Of a stretch of 64,000 nucleotides of DNA, positions 8,825-18,397 are shown one piece after another. This DNA comes from an uncultured Verrucomicrobia subdivision 3 bacterium (GTDB taxonomy: Bacteria; Verrucomicrobiota; Verrucomicrobiia; Limisphaerales; UBA11358). Position numbers and translations under genes: made by a program. Under the pieces are notes generated by a model. That model was not told the DNA's origin, searched no databases, and worked only from the letters and a program-made list of their open reading frames with translations. Location: positions 25,020-89,019 of the forward strand of contig CAILMI010000054.1 of assembly GCA_903835255.1 (NCBI GenBank). The letters are read 5' to 3'. Every line of letters begins with the position of its first letter. The first letter of the stretch is position 1.

Positions 8825-8881
8825 AGCTGTTCGCGAAAGCCCTCAATAGATCAACCCCATGGGATCCTCCTCTCCGACGAG

Positions 8882-8940
8882 AGCAGTTCTTCGCAACTGT
8901 GGGACAGGTGGGGCGCTCCGTGTGCGCCGTCGTGGCCAGC
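8882..8940 (+). repeat. Interspersed repeat, family B (partial copy)
   Basis: Starts AGCAGTTCTTCGCAACTGTG and continues with GACAGGTGGGGCGCTCCGT. It closely matches 26753-26795. It sits in the 470-bp gene-poor stretch 8825-9295, where I see no convincing coding sequence. Confidence 0.6.
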
Positions 8941-9184
8941 CCGCACGCGTGGATTGGCAGCGGCCCAATTCAACAAGACACCCATCACTGCGCAAACTCT
9001 TTCAGAACTCAATCCCACGGCAGTGCACTAGGATTTCCTCATAGTTTAGTGATCCCATTGGAGGGGGATAAAAATAGCGTCGGGTTCGTTTTGTGAGCGG
9101 GGTTCCTTCCATGACCGCATGAACTCGGCTCAGGTCTTGCCCCTGGGCGTCCTGGGCGCCTTGGCGGTTCATTCGGACTGCAGG

Positions 9185-9295
9185 GTTCCGGCTCAGGGCG
9201 CTCACGAATGCATCGGACGCGTTGGGCTGGCGCGAGGTTTTTTTCACCGGGCGGGACGCACCGGTTCCACCGCTGGCAGGGAGGCCCGCCGCCAC
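9185..9295. repeat. Interspersed repeat, family C (copy at the 3' end of the fusion gene)
   Basis: Contains CGAATGCATCGGACGCGTTG, then CACCGGGCGGGACGCACC and GGTTCCACCGCTGGCAGGGA. The same ordered blocks occur at 12320-12439. Both copies lie directly downstream of the stop codon of a minus-strand gene, so they would form the 3' untranslated region. Confidence 0.6.
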
Positions 9296-11470
9296 TCAAT
9301 AAGGCAGCGGGAATCTCGCAGTCAGTTCACGCACGCGGGTGCGGACTTTGTGAGCGGCATCCACATTTTTGATATCCATCAGGACCTCGGCGATCATATC
9401 GGCGATGGCTGCCATCTCCGCCTCCCTCATTCCCCGCGTCGTGCAGGCAGGTGTCCCGAGCCGGATGCCGCTGGCCTGGAACGGCGAGCGCGTCTCGAAC
9501 GGGATGGTGTTCTTGTTGACGGTGATGCCCGCCTCGTCGAGCGCAATCTGGCTGTCCTTGCCGGTAATGTCCTTCGCTCCCACGTCCACCAGCATCAGAT
9601 GGTTGTCCGTGCCGCCGCTGATCAGCCGGTAGCCGTTGCGCTTCATGCCGTCGGCGAGCGCCGCCGCATTTTTCACAACCTGCTGCTGGTAGGCCTTGAA
9701 GGTCGGCTGCAGCGCCTCGTGGAAGCAAACCGCCTTGCCGGCGATGACGTGCTCCAGCGGTCCGCCCTGGATGCCGGGGAACATGTTGGAATCGATCTCC
9801 TTCGCGTATTTCTCGCGGCACAGGATCAGGCCGCCGCGCGGTCCGCGCAGCGTCTTGTGGGTCGTGGTGGTCACGAAATCCGCATGCTCCACTGGGCTCG
9901 GATGGATCCCCGCTGCGACCAAGCCGGCAATGTGCGCGATGTCGGCGAGCAGATACGCGCCCACTTCGCGGGCGATCTCGCCCATGCGCTTGAAATCGAT
10001 GGTCCGCGGATAGGCGCTCGCGCCCACGGTGATCATCTTTGGCTTATGCTCGCGGGCCATGGCCGCCAGCTGTTCGTAGTCAATCCGGCCGTTTTCCCTG
10101 CCGACGCCGTAGTGGACGATTTCAAAAAACTTGCCGGAGAAATTGGCTTTGTTGCCGTGGGTGAGATGACCGCCATGGCTCAAATCCATGGTCAGCATCT
10201 TATCGCCGGGCTTGAGGACCGCAAAATAGACGGCCATGTTGGCCCCGGACCCGGAATGCGGCTGGACGTTGGCATGCTCCGCGCCGAACAGTTTTTTTGC
10301 GCGGTCAATCGCCAGCTGCTCGATGGTGTCAACGTATTCGCACCCGCCGTACCAGCGCTTTTTAGGGTAGCCTTCGGCGTATTTGTTGGTGAGCACCGAG
10401 CCCTGCGCCTCCATGATGGCAGGGCTGGTGAAGTTTTCCGAGGCAATCAGCTCAATGTTTTCCTGCTGGCGCTGACGTTCCTGTTCGATGACGGCGGCGA
10501 CCTCCGAATCCACATTTTTCAGGCGCAGATTCGCCGGGGCAAACTTCGCATCCATTTTTAGCACGCGGCGCTCATGGCGCCCGCCTTCAAACTTGGCGCG
10601 GATGAAAGCGTCCAGAATCTTCTTGGCGGCGTCCAGGGTCGTCCTTTTGCCGCTCAGGCAAAGGACGTTCACGTCGTTGTGCTGGCGCATGAGCGTCGCA
10701 GTTTCAGCGTCCTCCGCCACGCCCGCCCGGACGCCGGCGACCTTGTTGGCGGTGATGCAGATGCCCACGCCGCTGGTGCAGACCAACAGGCCAAGATCCG
10801 CGCGGCCGTCGCCCACCGCCTGCGCGGCCGGCAGGGCGAAATCCGGATAATCATCCGCCGGGTCCTGGGTTTTGGCACCGCAGTCCAGCACGGTCAGCCC
10901 GCGCTGCAGCAGCAGCTGTTTCAGCGCCTCCTTCAATTCAAAGCCGCCATGGTCGGCGCCCAGCGCAAAGTTGACGGACGCCGCCGGTGCGGAAAGCGTT
11001 CCGGATAAAAAGTTATTTTGTTCCATAAATTTTAAGAGTGCTGCGATGCCCTGCTCAATCTGGTCCCGGCATTCCACGTACGTTTCATACGGGCTGCCGA
11101 TGGGGTCGCTGATGTCTTTTTCATAAGGCTCCAGCGTCTCATCAAACTCGCGCAGCAAAAATGTTTTTTCCGACGCCGCCGGATACAGCATGGTCACCGT
11201 GTCGGTATGACCGTGGGTCATCCCCAGGATCAGATCCGCCGAGCGCACCAGCTCCGCCGTGAGCATGCGGCTGCGCTGGGCCGAAATATCCACGCCCAAT
11301 TCCTGCATCGCCCGCGCGGAATGCGGCGTCGGCGGCTGGCCGTTCATGGCCCCGATGCCCGCGGAGAGCACCCGGAACTCGCCGCGTCCCTGGACGACCC
11401 GACGGAACAGGGCCTCAGCCATGGGGCTGCGACAGACGTTGCCGGTGCAAATGAATAAGATGGTTTTCAT
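9296..11470 (-). CDS. glyA: Three-domain fusion: LMW protein phosphatase - RpiB isomerase - serine hydroxymethyltransferase
   Basis: One uninterrupted 724-residue frame. In coordinates counted three residues upstream of this start, residues 4-160 are a low-molecular-weight phosphatase (C11-TGNVC-R17-S; acid Asp in DISDPIG). Residues 168-308 are a RpiB-type sugar-phosphate isomerase ([27 protein letters not shown]). Residues 309-727 are a complete SHMT with IELIASENF and the PLP-lysine motif [14 protein letters not shown] makes glycine and methylene-THF from serine. The ATG at 11470 is used; an upstream in-frame TTG is less likely. No stop and no Shine-Dalgarno sequence lies before the internal Met at 10555, so a true fusion is the simplest reading. 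Family C repeat follows the stop. Confidence 0.93.
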   Translation of the reverse strand: MKTILFICTGNVCRSPMAEALFRRVVQGRGEFRVLSAGIGAMNGQPPTPHSARAMQELGVDISAQRSRMLTAELVRSADLILGMTHGHTDTVTMLYPAASEKTFLLREFDETLEPYEKDISDPIGSPYETYVECRDQIEQGIAALLKFMEQNNFLSGTLSAPAASVNFALGADHGGFELKEALKQLLLQRGLTVLDCGAKTQDPADDYPDFALPAAQAVGDGRADLGLLVCTSGVGICITANKVAGVRAGVAEDAETATLMRQHNDVNVLCLSGKRTTLDAAKKILDAFIRAKFEGGRHERRVLKMDAKFAPANLRLKNVDSEVAAVIEQERQRQQENIELIASENFTSPAIMEAQGSVLTNKYAEGYPKKRWYGGCEYVDTIEQLAIDRAKKLFGAEHANVQPHSGSGANMAVYFAVLKPGDKMLTMDLSHGGHLTHGNKANFSGKFFEIVHYGVGRENGRIDYEQLAAMAREHKPKMITVGASAYPRTIDFKRMGEIAREVGAYLLADIAHIAGLVAAGIHPSPVEHADFVTTTTHKTLRGPRGGLILCREKYAKEIDSNMFPGIQGGPLEHVIAGKAVCFHEALQPTFKAYQQQVVKNAAALADGMKRNGYRLISGGTDNHLMLVDVGAKDITGKDSQIALDEAGITVNKNTIPFETRSPFQASGIRLGTPACTTRGMREAEMAAIADMIAEVLMDIKNVDAAHKVRTRVRELTARFPLPY

Positions 11471-11521
11471 CCTGCGCAAAGAATTAAGGTGATTTGTGAT
11501 TGGCCAGCCGTCAATCCGAAA

Positions 11522-12229
11522 TCAACGGGCGGGCGGGCGGAGGGAGTCCAGCGCCTTGATCCAATCCACCGCCCGCGCCAGAACCGGGTCCTGAATCACG
11601 GGTTTTTGCGGCTCAGCCGGGCGCGGCGGCAAGGGCTCCGCCTCCTCATCACCGTCCTTGATTTTTGCCCGCACTAGGTCCGCCTCGCTGGTGTGATCGA
11701 TGAACGGCGCAAAATCGTTTGTGACGGGTCCGGAAAGGGCCAGGCTCTGAACCGGGGCCGCGTAGGGATTTTTGAGAAAAACCCGCTCCGCCTCCTCACC
11801 CACCGCCACGGCGATGTCCGGCTGGATGCCCGCCGCCGCACCGCCGAACACCAATCCCGCCCGCGCCGCGCGCAGCGTCGCCGCCAGCGCCGCCGCCGCC
11901 CCCTGCGTCCGACCGTTCACCAGAATAGCTAGCGGCAGTTTTTTCCCCGCAAACACGGCCGCCGTCCCCGGGACCGCCGCTGGATCCCCGCCCTCCACAA
12001 ACCTCAAGTCCAAAATAGTGCCCAGAATCCTGTTGGTGGCGGCAAAGGCGGCCCGGGCCGTGGCGATTTCAGCCGCCACCCCGTTTTCCACGGAGCCGAT
12101 GCGCAAATACATCACGCCGTCTTCCAGCAGGGTCGGCACGAGGCGCGCGCTGCCGGCGGCGTCCGACCGCTGCCCTCCACCCGTCACCAGCAGGACGGCA
12201 AAAAGACAAAGTTTGTAAAAGCGGCTCAT
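11522..12229 (-). CDS. Secreted protein with a degenerate S41/C-terminal-processing-protease-like core
   Basis: A 235-residue protein. The ATG at 12229 opens a signal peptide (MSRFYKLCLFAVLLVTGGG...). The middle resembles the catalytic core of tail-specific proteases: GTILDLRFVEGGD matches the 'lilDLRgNpGG' strand, and LPLAILVNGRTQGAAAALAA matches the 'vLvNxxSASASE' nucleophile segment. The serine is replaced (GRTQGAA) and no catalytic lysine motif is evident, so proteolysis is doubtful. The C-terminal 50 residues are charged and proline-rich. It lies upstream of the phosphatase/RpiB/SHMT gene on the same strand (51 bp gap). The fold call is moderate; the role is unknown. Confidence 0.6.
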   Translation of the reverse strand: MSRFYKLCLFAVLLVTGGGQRSDAAGSARLVPTLLEDGVMYLRIGSVENGVAAEIATARAAFAATNRILGTILDLRFVEGGDPAAVPGTAAVFAGKKLPLAILVNGRTQGAAAALAATLRAARAGLVFGGAAAGIQPDIAVAVGEEAERVFLKNPYAAPVQSLALSGPVTNDFAPFIDHTSEADLVRAKIKDGDEEAEPLPPRPAEPQKPVIQDPVLARAVDWIKALDSLRPPAR

Positions 12230-12319
12230 CACACTGGACAATAAAATGCGGAGTGCCGTTCCAAAAGTAAAGAGGCTTGAACGCGGCCGAAAGTCGGGCC
12301 GGTTCTTTCCGGGGCGCGC

Positions 12320-12439
12320 GCAATTTCAGAGCGCGCGAATGCATCGGGGGCGTTGGGCGCCGCGGGGCCGTTGGATTGGCTCGCGATTTTTCCACCGGGC
12401 GGGAGGCGCCGGCTCCACTCCGGGAGCGGACGCCTGCCG
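12320..12439. repeat. Interspersed repeat, family C (copy at the 3' end of purD)
   Basis: Contains CGAATGCATCGGGGGCGTTG, then CACCGGGCGGGAGGCGCC and GGCTCCACTCCGGGAGCGGA, in the same order as at 9185-9295. It directly abuts the purD stop. Confidence 0.6.
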
Positions 12440-13729
12440 CTACAACGCCTTGGCCCCAATATCGCGACGGAACTGCGCGTCCTCAAAATGGATTGTTTCC
12501 ACAGCCGCATAGGCGGCCGCCTGCGCCGCACGCAGATCCTTGCCCAGCGCCGTCACACCCAGCACGCGGCCGCCATTTGTCACGATGTGGCCGCCCTTCA
12601 AGGCCGTGCCGGCATGGAACACTTTCGTGTGGGACAACGCATTCGCGGCATCGAGCCCGGATATGATTTTTCCTTTGGGATAATTGCCCGGATAACCGCC
12701 GCTGGCCATCACCACGCACACGCTGGCTTCCGGCCTCCATTCCAATTCAATTTTATCCAGCGTCCCGTCCACGCTCGCGGCGAGCAGCTCGATCAGGTCG
12801 TTTTTCAGCCGCGTCAGATAGACCTGCGTCTCGGGATCGCCAAAGCGGGCGTTGAACTCCAGAATCTTCGGACCGCTCTGGGTCAGCATCACCCCCGGAT
12901 AAAGGATGCCGCGATAATCAATCCCCTCCGCCACGCACCCCCGCATGAACGGTTCCAGCACCTGGCGCGCGGTGTCAGCAAGCTGCGCGTCGGTCAGGAA
13001 CGGCGTGGGCGAATAGGTGCCCATGCCGCCGGTGTTCAGCCCCCGATCGCCGTCGAGAGCGCGCTTGTGATCCTGCGAGGTCGGGAAAATCTTCGCCGTC
13101 CGTCCGTCGCACAAGGCATGCATCGAGACCTCGACCCCTTCCAGGAATTCCTGGATGACCACCCGGGCGCCCGCCGCGCCGAAGGCTTTGCCGACCATGA
13201 TTTCATCCACCGCCTTCTCGGCCTCGGCCAGATTGCTGCAAATCAAAACCCCCTTGCCCAGCGCGAGGCCGTCCGCCTTCACCACGCACTTGCCGCCCAG
13301 CGTGGCGCAAAAGGCCTTTGCCGGCCCCGCCTCTGAGAACGTGCCCGCCGACGCTGTCGGTATGCCATATTTCTCCATGAATTTCTGGGAGAAAACCTTG
13401 GAGGATTCGAATTGCGCCGCCTTCTGATTAACGCCCCAGATTTTCAGCCCCTGCCGCTGGAACAAATCCACGATGCCGAGCGCGAGCGGATTATCCGGCC
13501 CGACCACGGTGAGATCGATTTTCTTGTCCTGCGCAAAGGCCAGCAGCCCGGGCAAATCCTCGGCGGCAATCGGGACGCATTCGACGGGCTTCCCGGTTTT
13601 CGCCGCCGCCTCTTGGGCGATTCCGGCATTGCCGGGCGCGCACCACAGCTGCGTGAGGTGCGCGGATTGCGTGAGTTTCCAGACCAAAGCGTGCTCGCGG
13701 CCGCCCGAACCAATGACAAGAAGTTTCAT
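12440..13729 (-). CDS. purD: Phosphoribosylamine--glycine ligase (GARS)
   Basis: A 429-residue ATP-grasp ligase that joins glycine to 5-phosphoribosylamine, the second step of de novo purine synthesis, in the cytoplasm. The N terminus MKLLVIGSGGREHALVWKL is the family signature. VVGPDNPLALGIVD, the ATP-grasp region VVKADGLALGKGV, and EFNARFGDPETQ are all present. Length is typical. It starts at an ATG and is a single gene. It shares the minus strand with the S41-like gene and the SHMT fusion; the last makes the glycine it uses, although spacing of about 200 bp suggests separate transcripts. Confidence 0.97.
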   Translation of the reverse strand: MKLLVIGSGGREHALVWKLTQSAHLTQLWCAPGNAGIAQEAAAKTGKPVECVPIAAEDLPGLLAFAQDKKIDLTVVGPDNPLALGIVDLFQRQGLKIWGVNQKAAQFESSKVFSQKFMEKYGIPTASAGTFSEAGPAKAFCATLGGKCVVKADGLALGKGVLICSNLAEAEKAVDEIMVGKAFGAAGARVVIQEFLEGVEVSMHALCDGRTAKIFPTSQDHKRALDGDRGLNTGGMGTYSPTPFLTDAQLADTARQVLEPFMRGCVAEGIDYRGILYPGVMLTQSGPKILEFNARFGDPETQVYLTRLKNDLIELLAASVDGTLDKIELEWRPEASVCVVMASGGYPGNYPKGKIISGLDAANALSHTKVFHAGTALKGGHIVTNGGRVLGVTALGKDLRAAQAAAYAAVETIHFEDAQFRRDIGAKAL

Positions 13730-13894
13730 GAATCGGCCTCCAGATTACGCGGATAAAAAGACAAAAACAATCAGCGAGAATGCCCCCCCGCAATGCCCTG
13801 TCCCCTCATCCGCCAAACCGGGAGCGGGCGGGGCGGCACCGGGCCAGTCCCTTTTTAGCAATCACCGCCCGCCATAACCAACCCGCACCTAGGC

Positions 13895-15100
13895 TCACAG
13901 AGCCAGCTTACCCGTGCCGGCCCATTGCTTCACCAGCGCATCCACCGCGTCCACCGGGTCGAGGGTGTAGGGATACGGCAGATGGTTCAGATCGGCCCAT
14001 GAAAAATCCGCCGGCGGATTAAAGCGGAGCCCCCCCCGGGCGACATTGGATTTGAAATTGTTTTCCTGCTCGAACCTCTCATCCGCCTGAGTCGCCGCGC
14101 GGGGCGGCCGGGGGTTTTCATTGTTGCTGCCGACAATGCAGAGGATCCCAGCATGATCGCGCGCGACGCTGTCCTTGGCATGGGAAAACGAGGTGGCAAT
14201 CAGCGTGTCGCGATAGCAGCAGTTTTCAACCAGGTTGACGCATTTGGTCACGGAGACGGTGGCGTATTGCGCGCCCTCAATAAGGTTGTTCCAGCAGTGG
14301 ATATTGCCCAGCCGGGCGCGCGGCGCACGGTCGTCAATATTTTGAAACCAATTATGGTGCAGGGAAACATTCAGGCGCCCGCCGTCCCGCTGAAAATTCG
14401 ATGCGCTGGACGAGTGGCCGATCAGCATGGATTTCTTGTGCGGCCCGCGCTCGTCGCCGGCAAAGCGGCACCAGGAAACCGTGACGCAATCCGAGCCGTG
14501 GACGATGTCGCACTGGCCGTCGTACGCCTTTCCAAAATCGCAATGATCCACCCAGATGTGATGGCTGGAAGCCTTGCCGGCGCTGGTGATGCGGACATAA
14601 TCCCATCCGAGCTGGTCATATTTTCCAGTGGGGTCCAACTCCCACAAGTCGCGGAAACGCAGGTTTCGGAGGATGACGTTCCAGGCGCCGTGAATTTCAA
14701 TCGTGCCCCGGCGAAGGGTGGCCCCGCTGCCGGCAGAGTAAATCGTGGTGTTCGGCCGCACAGTGACGACCCCGACGTTCTTGAGTACCGCCCCGCCTTT
14801 CTGGTTGGCGAGCTCGCCCAGATCAATATCCGCCGCAACCTGAATGACACGCGGCGTGGCATCGCGAAGCTTCTTGTCCCGGATATCAAGCCTTTCGGCC
14901 GCGGACTGGAATTCCATGGCCGTGCGGACGATGACCGGCGCATTGGTCCCGCCGCCCGTGGTGCCGGAAAGCCCGCCAGCGGCGACCGTGGCAAAGCCGC
15001 GGAGGGAAAAATCCGGCGGGGAGGATGCAGGGGCGGCCTGGGCAAAGGCGACAGGCGAGACCAGAAGGCCGGCGACCCCGAGAATAATTTTCAAATTCAT
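13895..15100 (-). CDS. Pectate lyase, polysaccharide lyase family 1
   Basis: A 401-residue secreted right-handed beta-helix lyase that cleaves alpha-1,4-galacturonan by beta-elimination with calcium. The ATG at 15100, with CAGGGGC just upstream, opens a signal peptide (MNLKIILGVAGLLVSPVAFA). PL1 marks are GFATVAAGGLSG near the N terminus, HHIWVDHCDF, and VSLHHNWFQNIDDRAPRARL, whose arginine region holds the catalytic base. It starts 32 bp after the GH35 stop on the same strand, so the two form a plant cell-wall degradation operon. Confidence 0.92.
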   Translation of the reverse strand: MNLKIILGVAGLLVSPVAFAQAAPASSPPDFSLRGFATVAAGGLSGTTGGGTNAPVIVRTAMEFQSAAERLDIRDKKLRDATPRVIQVAADIDLGELANQKGGAVLKNVGVVTVRPNTTIYSAGSGATLRRGTIEIHGAWNVILRNLRFRDLWELDPTGKYDQLGWDYVRITSAGKASSHHIWVDHCDFGKAYDGQCDIVHGSDCVTVSWCRFAGDERGPHKKSMLIGHSSSASNFQRDGGRLNVSLHHNWFQNIDDRAPRARLGNIHCWNNLIEGAQYATVSVTKCVNLVENCCYRDTLIATSFSHAKDSVARDHAGILCIVGSNNENPRPPRAATQADERFEQENNFKSNVARGGLRFNPPADFSWADLNHLPYPYTLDPVDAVDALVKQWAGTGKLAL

Positions 15101-15132
15101 GATGCCCCTGATGACCGGCGCCCGGCAAAAAA

Positions 15133-17400
15133 TCAATTCCCGGATTTCAATGCGGGCGCGCGGCGATGAACGATTTCCACCGACAGCAATTGGGCCAGAC
15201 TTTCGGCATTGCCGAAATCTGGACGCGCTTTCGGCTCGAGGAAAATCGGCGCCTCTTTACGCAGCGGCAGGATTTCCAGCCGCAGATCGCCGGTCAAAAT
15301 TTCGGGCGCGTAGCGAAGCAATCCCAAGTCAAACTCGCGGCCGGCGTAGAAATTGTCGGCGATCAGCCTGCCGTTGAGCGTCAGCCGGGCCACGTCGCCG
15401 ACGTAGCGGATGCGGAGCAGCGGATTCTGTTTTAAATCCAGTTTCGCCGGCAGTTTGATTTTCCAGGCCGCCGCATTGGTGAAGTCCGGATCCGCCGGCG
15501 CGAGGGCGATGTGCGACTTGCCGCTGCTCAGCGGAATCTCCCGCGCCGGTCCGGCAGGCCGGAGCGGTTCCGCAGCGAGGCGGGTGGTCGAAATAGCTTG
15601 CGGCGGTTCCAGAGTAATTTTGCCGCCCGCCGATTTGCAGAGCATCAGTGATTCCGCCTCGCTCAACAACACGACTTGAATTGTTTTGCCATGGGTGGTT
15701 TTGATATTGCCAAATGATTTTGAACTTGGCTGGACGTTTTCAAATCGCCGAACCCTGTCCCCCTTCTTACCGGATTCAAAGACAAATTCAGCCGGCACCC
15801 CCGGTGTCTCGGCGAAGAAAATCGTGCGCACATTGCCGCTATCCATTTTGCAGATGGGCTGGGCGGTTGCGTAAATTAATTTCACGCCGCCGAGGTCGAG
15901 ATTAAAAGGCCAGAAGAAAAATGCGTCTGCCGGAATCGTCACCGGCTTCTCTGGAAAAACAGATTCGCCGCCCGGCAGGTTGAGCTTGAACTGCACGTTG
16001 GTTTTGGCGGACAGCGGCTGGAGGCGCTGGTAGTTGTTCACGAACAGATAGCCGCTGCTGCCATCGGAGCGGACCGCCCAGCGCAGCGTGTCCAGATCCG
16101 TTTTGTGGGTCGGACGACTGTCGGGCAGGGTTGCCGGCATCTGTGCCAGCGGCGCGCCGAAGTCGTGCAGGAACAGATGGAGCCGGCGCAGCCAGTAATA
16201 GTGCGGATTGATCTGGCCGAATTCGCCGAGCGGCGCGTTGAAGTCGTAGCTTTTCACCGGCAAATCATTGGGATAGCCGGTGGCCTGCGACTCCTGCAGG
16301 GTGGAGAGGCGGCCCTCGGGATTCTGGCCGCCGTGATACATGTAATATCCCAGCAGACTGCTGCCGGATCCGAGCTGCGTCAGCACCACGGCTTCCACAT
16401 CCCGGGGGTCATAGCAGATGCGGCGGTGATAGGAAGCCGGCATGCCGCCGCCAATTTCGCAGGTCAGATGCGGGTACTTTTCCGTGCCGGCCGTGTCGCC
16501 CTCCCGATCTTGCTTCAGCGTGTCATTGCCGATGCCGGCATCGGTGCGCGTGATCTTAAACGTGAAATTCTCCCAGCTGTCGCCCTCCATCGCCTGGATG
16601 CCGCGCGTCCAGAACCCGTCCGGGTAGGCGCCGTAAAAGGGTAGCAGCTCTCCCAAGGGCGCGGGCGTTTTCAAGGCCGGCCAGCCGGTCTTGATATAGA
16701 GCGGCACATCCAGACCGGAGTCCCGGGCGAGCTTTTTCAGAGCCATGAGATATGCCGGCGCCCCCCCGAATTCATTGTCCACCTGGACGCCGATGACCGG
16801 CCCGCCGTCTTTCCAGAGATGCCCCTCCAACTGCCGGGCAATCTGTCCATAGAGAACTGCGGTGGCCGCCATGAAATTCGTGTCCGTCGATCGCAGCTTC
16901 CAATCCTTGTGCGCCTGCACCCAGTCGGGAAAGCCGCCCTGCCGGACTTCGCCATGGCACCACGGGCCGCAGCGGACGACGACCTTCAAGCCCAGATCGC
17001 CGCACAGACCGACAAATTTCCCCAGATCACGCGGGCCCGACCAGTCCCATTGCCCCTCGATTTCTTCGTGGTGAATCCAAAAAACGTAGGTGGACACGAT
17101 GTCCACGCCCCCGGCTTTCATCTGGAGCAGCTCCTGGCGCCATTCGGACTGGGGACAACGGGCATAGTGGAATTCGCCCATCACCGGAAACACCGCCTGT
17201 CCGTCGAACAGAAGACTCCGGCTGTTCACCGAGATTTCATGGCCGGCCGGATTCCGGGAGGTGCCGAGCTTGAAATAGCCATCCTCTGCGGGCGAGGGGG
17301 ACGGGATGGTGGCCGTGAGCGGTTCGGCGCGGACCGCGCTGGCCAAGGCCAGACCCGCGGCCAGGAGGACGGACGACAGCTGCGGAAAAGGACGGTTCAT
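15133..17400 (-). CDS. Beta-galactosidase, glycoside hydrolase family 35
   Basis: A 755-residue secreted glycosidase, with a signal peptide at residues 1-25 (MNRPFPQLSSVLLAAGLALA...). The TIM barrel carries VFPVMGEFHYAR, STYVFWIHHEEIEG and the acid/base segment VIGVQVDNEFGGA, where NE is expected to hold the acid/base glutamate. A beta-rich C-terminal part includes NNYQRLQPL and jelly-roll-like segments. Expected action is release of terminal beta-galactose, for example from pectic galactan side chains. That fits the pectate lyase gene encoded immediately downstream. It is divergent from the GT2 gene. Confidence 0.92.
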   Translation of the reverse strand: MNRPFPQLSSVLLAAGLALASAVRAEPLTATIPSPSPAEDGYFKLGTSRNPAGHEISVNSRSLLFDGQAVFPVMGEFHYARCPQSEWRQELLQMKAGGVDIVSTYVFWIHHEEIEGQWDWSGPRDLGKFVGLCGDLGLKVVVRCGPWCHGEVRQGGFPDWVQAHKDWKLRSTDTNFMAATAVLYGQIARQLEGHLWKDGGPVIGVQVDNEFGGAPAYLMALKKLARDSGLDVPLYIKTGWPALKTPAPLGELLPFYGAYPDGFWTRGIQAMEGDSWENFTFKITRTDAGIGNDTLKQDREGDTAGTEKYPHLTCEIGGGMPASYHRRICYDPRDVEAVVLTQLGSGSSLLGYYMYHGGQNPEGRLSTLQESQATGYPNDLPVKSYDFNAPLGEFGQINPHYYWLRRLHLFLHDFGAPLAQMPATLPDSRPTHKTDLDTLRWAVRSDGSSGYLFVNNYQRLQPLSAKTNVQFKLNLPGGESVFPEKPVTIPADAFFFWPFNLDLGGVKLIYATAQPICKMDSGNVRTIFFAETPGVPAEFVFESGKKGDRVRRFENVQPSSKSFGNIKTTHGKTIQVVLLSEAESLMLCKSAGGKITLEPPQAISTTRLAAEPLRPAGPAREIPLSSGKSHIALAPADPDFTNAAAWKIKLPAKLDLKQNPLLRIRYVGDVARLTLNGRLIADNFYAGREFDLGLLRYAPEILTGDLRLEILPLRKEAPIFLEPKARPDFGNAESLAQLLSVEIVHRRAPALKSGN

Positions 17401-17597
17401 TGGCCACAGCTTAAGCGGAGGCTATGAATTGGAAATTAAAAAAACGCCTTACTCAAAGAGTCGAGGGACGGAGACGGTGGGGACGCGGTCCCCGGGTCCA
17501 GGGTTCGTCGCTGAATAGTACATGGTATAAACCTCACGAACGGTTTCCTGTCATTCCCGCGTTGAATCGAAGGCGCCAATCGAGCACATTCTGGGCT

Positions 17598-18323
17598 GTG
17601 AAAATCTCCATCATCGTTCCCGCGTTCAATGAGGAGCGCCTGCTCGGCCAGTCCCTGGCCCACATCACGGCGGCGGCGGCGGCTTTCACCCGGCGCCACT
17701 GGGAGATGGAATTGATCGTGTGCGACAACAACTCCACCGACCGCACGGCGGAAATTGCCCGGGCGGCGGGGGCCCAGGTCGTGTTCGAACCCATCAATCA
17801 GATCGCGCGCGCCCGCAACTGCGGCGCGCAGTCGGCCACCGGCAACTGGCTGCTGTTTGTGGATGCGGATTCCCATCCCAGCGCGGAACTCATGGACGAC
17901 GTCGCCGTGCAGATCCTGTCCGGCCGTTGTCTGGCGGGCGGCGCGACCCTCCGGCTGGACCACCGCGACCGGGCAGCGAACCTCATCACCTGGATTTGGA
18001 ACTGCGCCAGCCGGATGCGCCGGATGATGGCCGGCTCATTTATTTTCTGCGAGGCGGAGGCTTTCCGGAAAATCGGCGGATTCAGCAATACCCTGTTCGC
18101 GGCCGAGGAACTGGAACTGACCCAGCGGCTGCGAAAACACGCGAAGAAGACCGGCCAGCGCCTGGTCATCCTGCATCGGCACCCGCTCCTCACCTCCGCC
18201 CGCAAAATCCACCTGTACACCAAGCGCGAACATCTCAAGTTTCTGGCCGGCGTGATTTTCAGCGGGGGGCGCGCCCTGACCCGGCGCGATGCCGCGCATT
18301 TGTGGTACGACGGGCGGCGCTGA
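17598..18323 (+). CDS. Glycosyltransferase family 2
   Basis: A 241-residue cytoplasmic GT-A enzyme. The GTG at 17598 is chosen because VKISIIVPAFNEE is the canonical N terminus. The longer frame upstream has no domain and overlaps the promoter region. Motifs are VCDNNSTDRTAEIA and the metal-binding LFVDADSHP (DxD). The C terminus is basic and could be membrane-associated. The acceptor is unknown. It lies 74 bp before gspF on the same strand, which may be chance. Confidence 0.88.
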   Translation: MKISIIVPAFNEERLLGQSLAHITAAAAAFTRRHWEMELIVCDNNSTDRTAEIARAAGAQVVFEPINQIARARNCGAQSATGNWLLFVDADSHPSAELMDDVAVQILSGRCLAGGATLRLDHRDRAANLITWIWNCASRMRRMMAGSFIFCEAEAFRKIGGFSNTLFAAEELELTQRLRKHAKKTGQRLVILHRHPLLTSARKIHLYTKREHLKFLAGVIFSGGRALTRRDAAHLWYDGRR

Positions 18324-18397
18324 GCCGGAGCGATGCATGGGGAAAAAGACGGATTGAAACTTTCGGACCGGACCGGTTTTAGTTAGTATGCATTCCT

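Noticed and set aside
8821..9096. 91-residue plus-strand frame overlapping the receiver-protein stop
   Set aside because: It is largely made of family B repeat sequence and has no protein-like features.
9119..10561. 480-residue plus-strand open frame
   Set aside because: It is antisense to the SHMT fusion, rich in His/Arg/Gln as expected for shadows of GC-rich genes, and has no recognisable domain.
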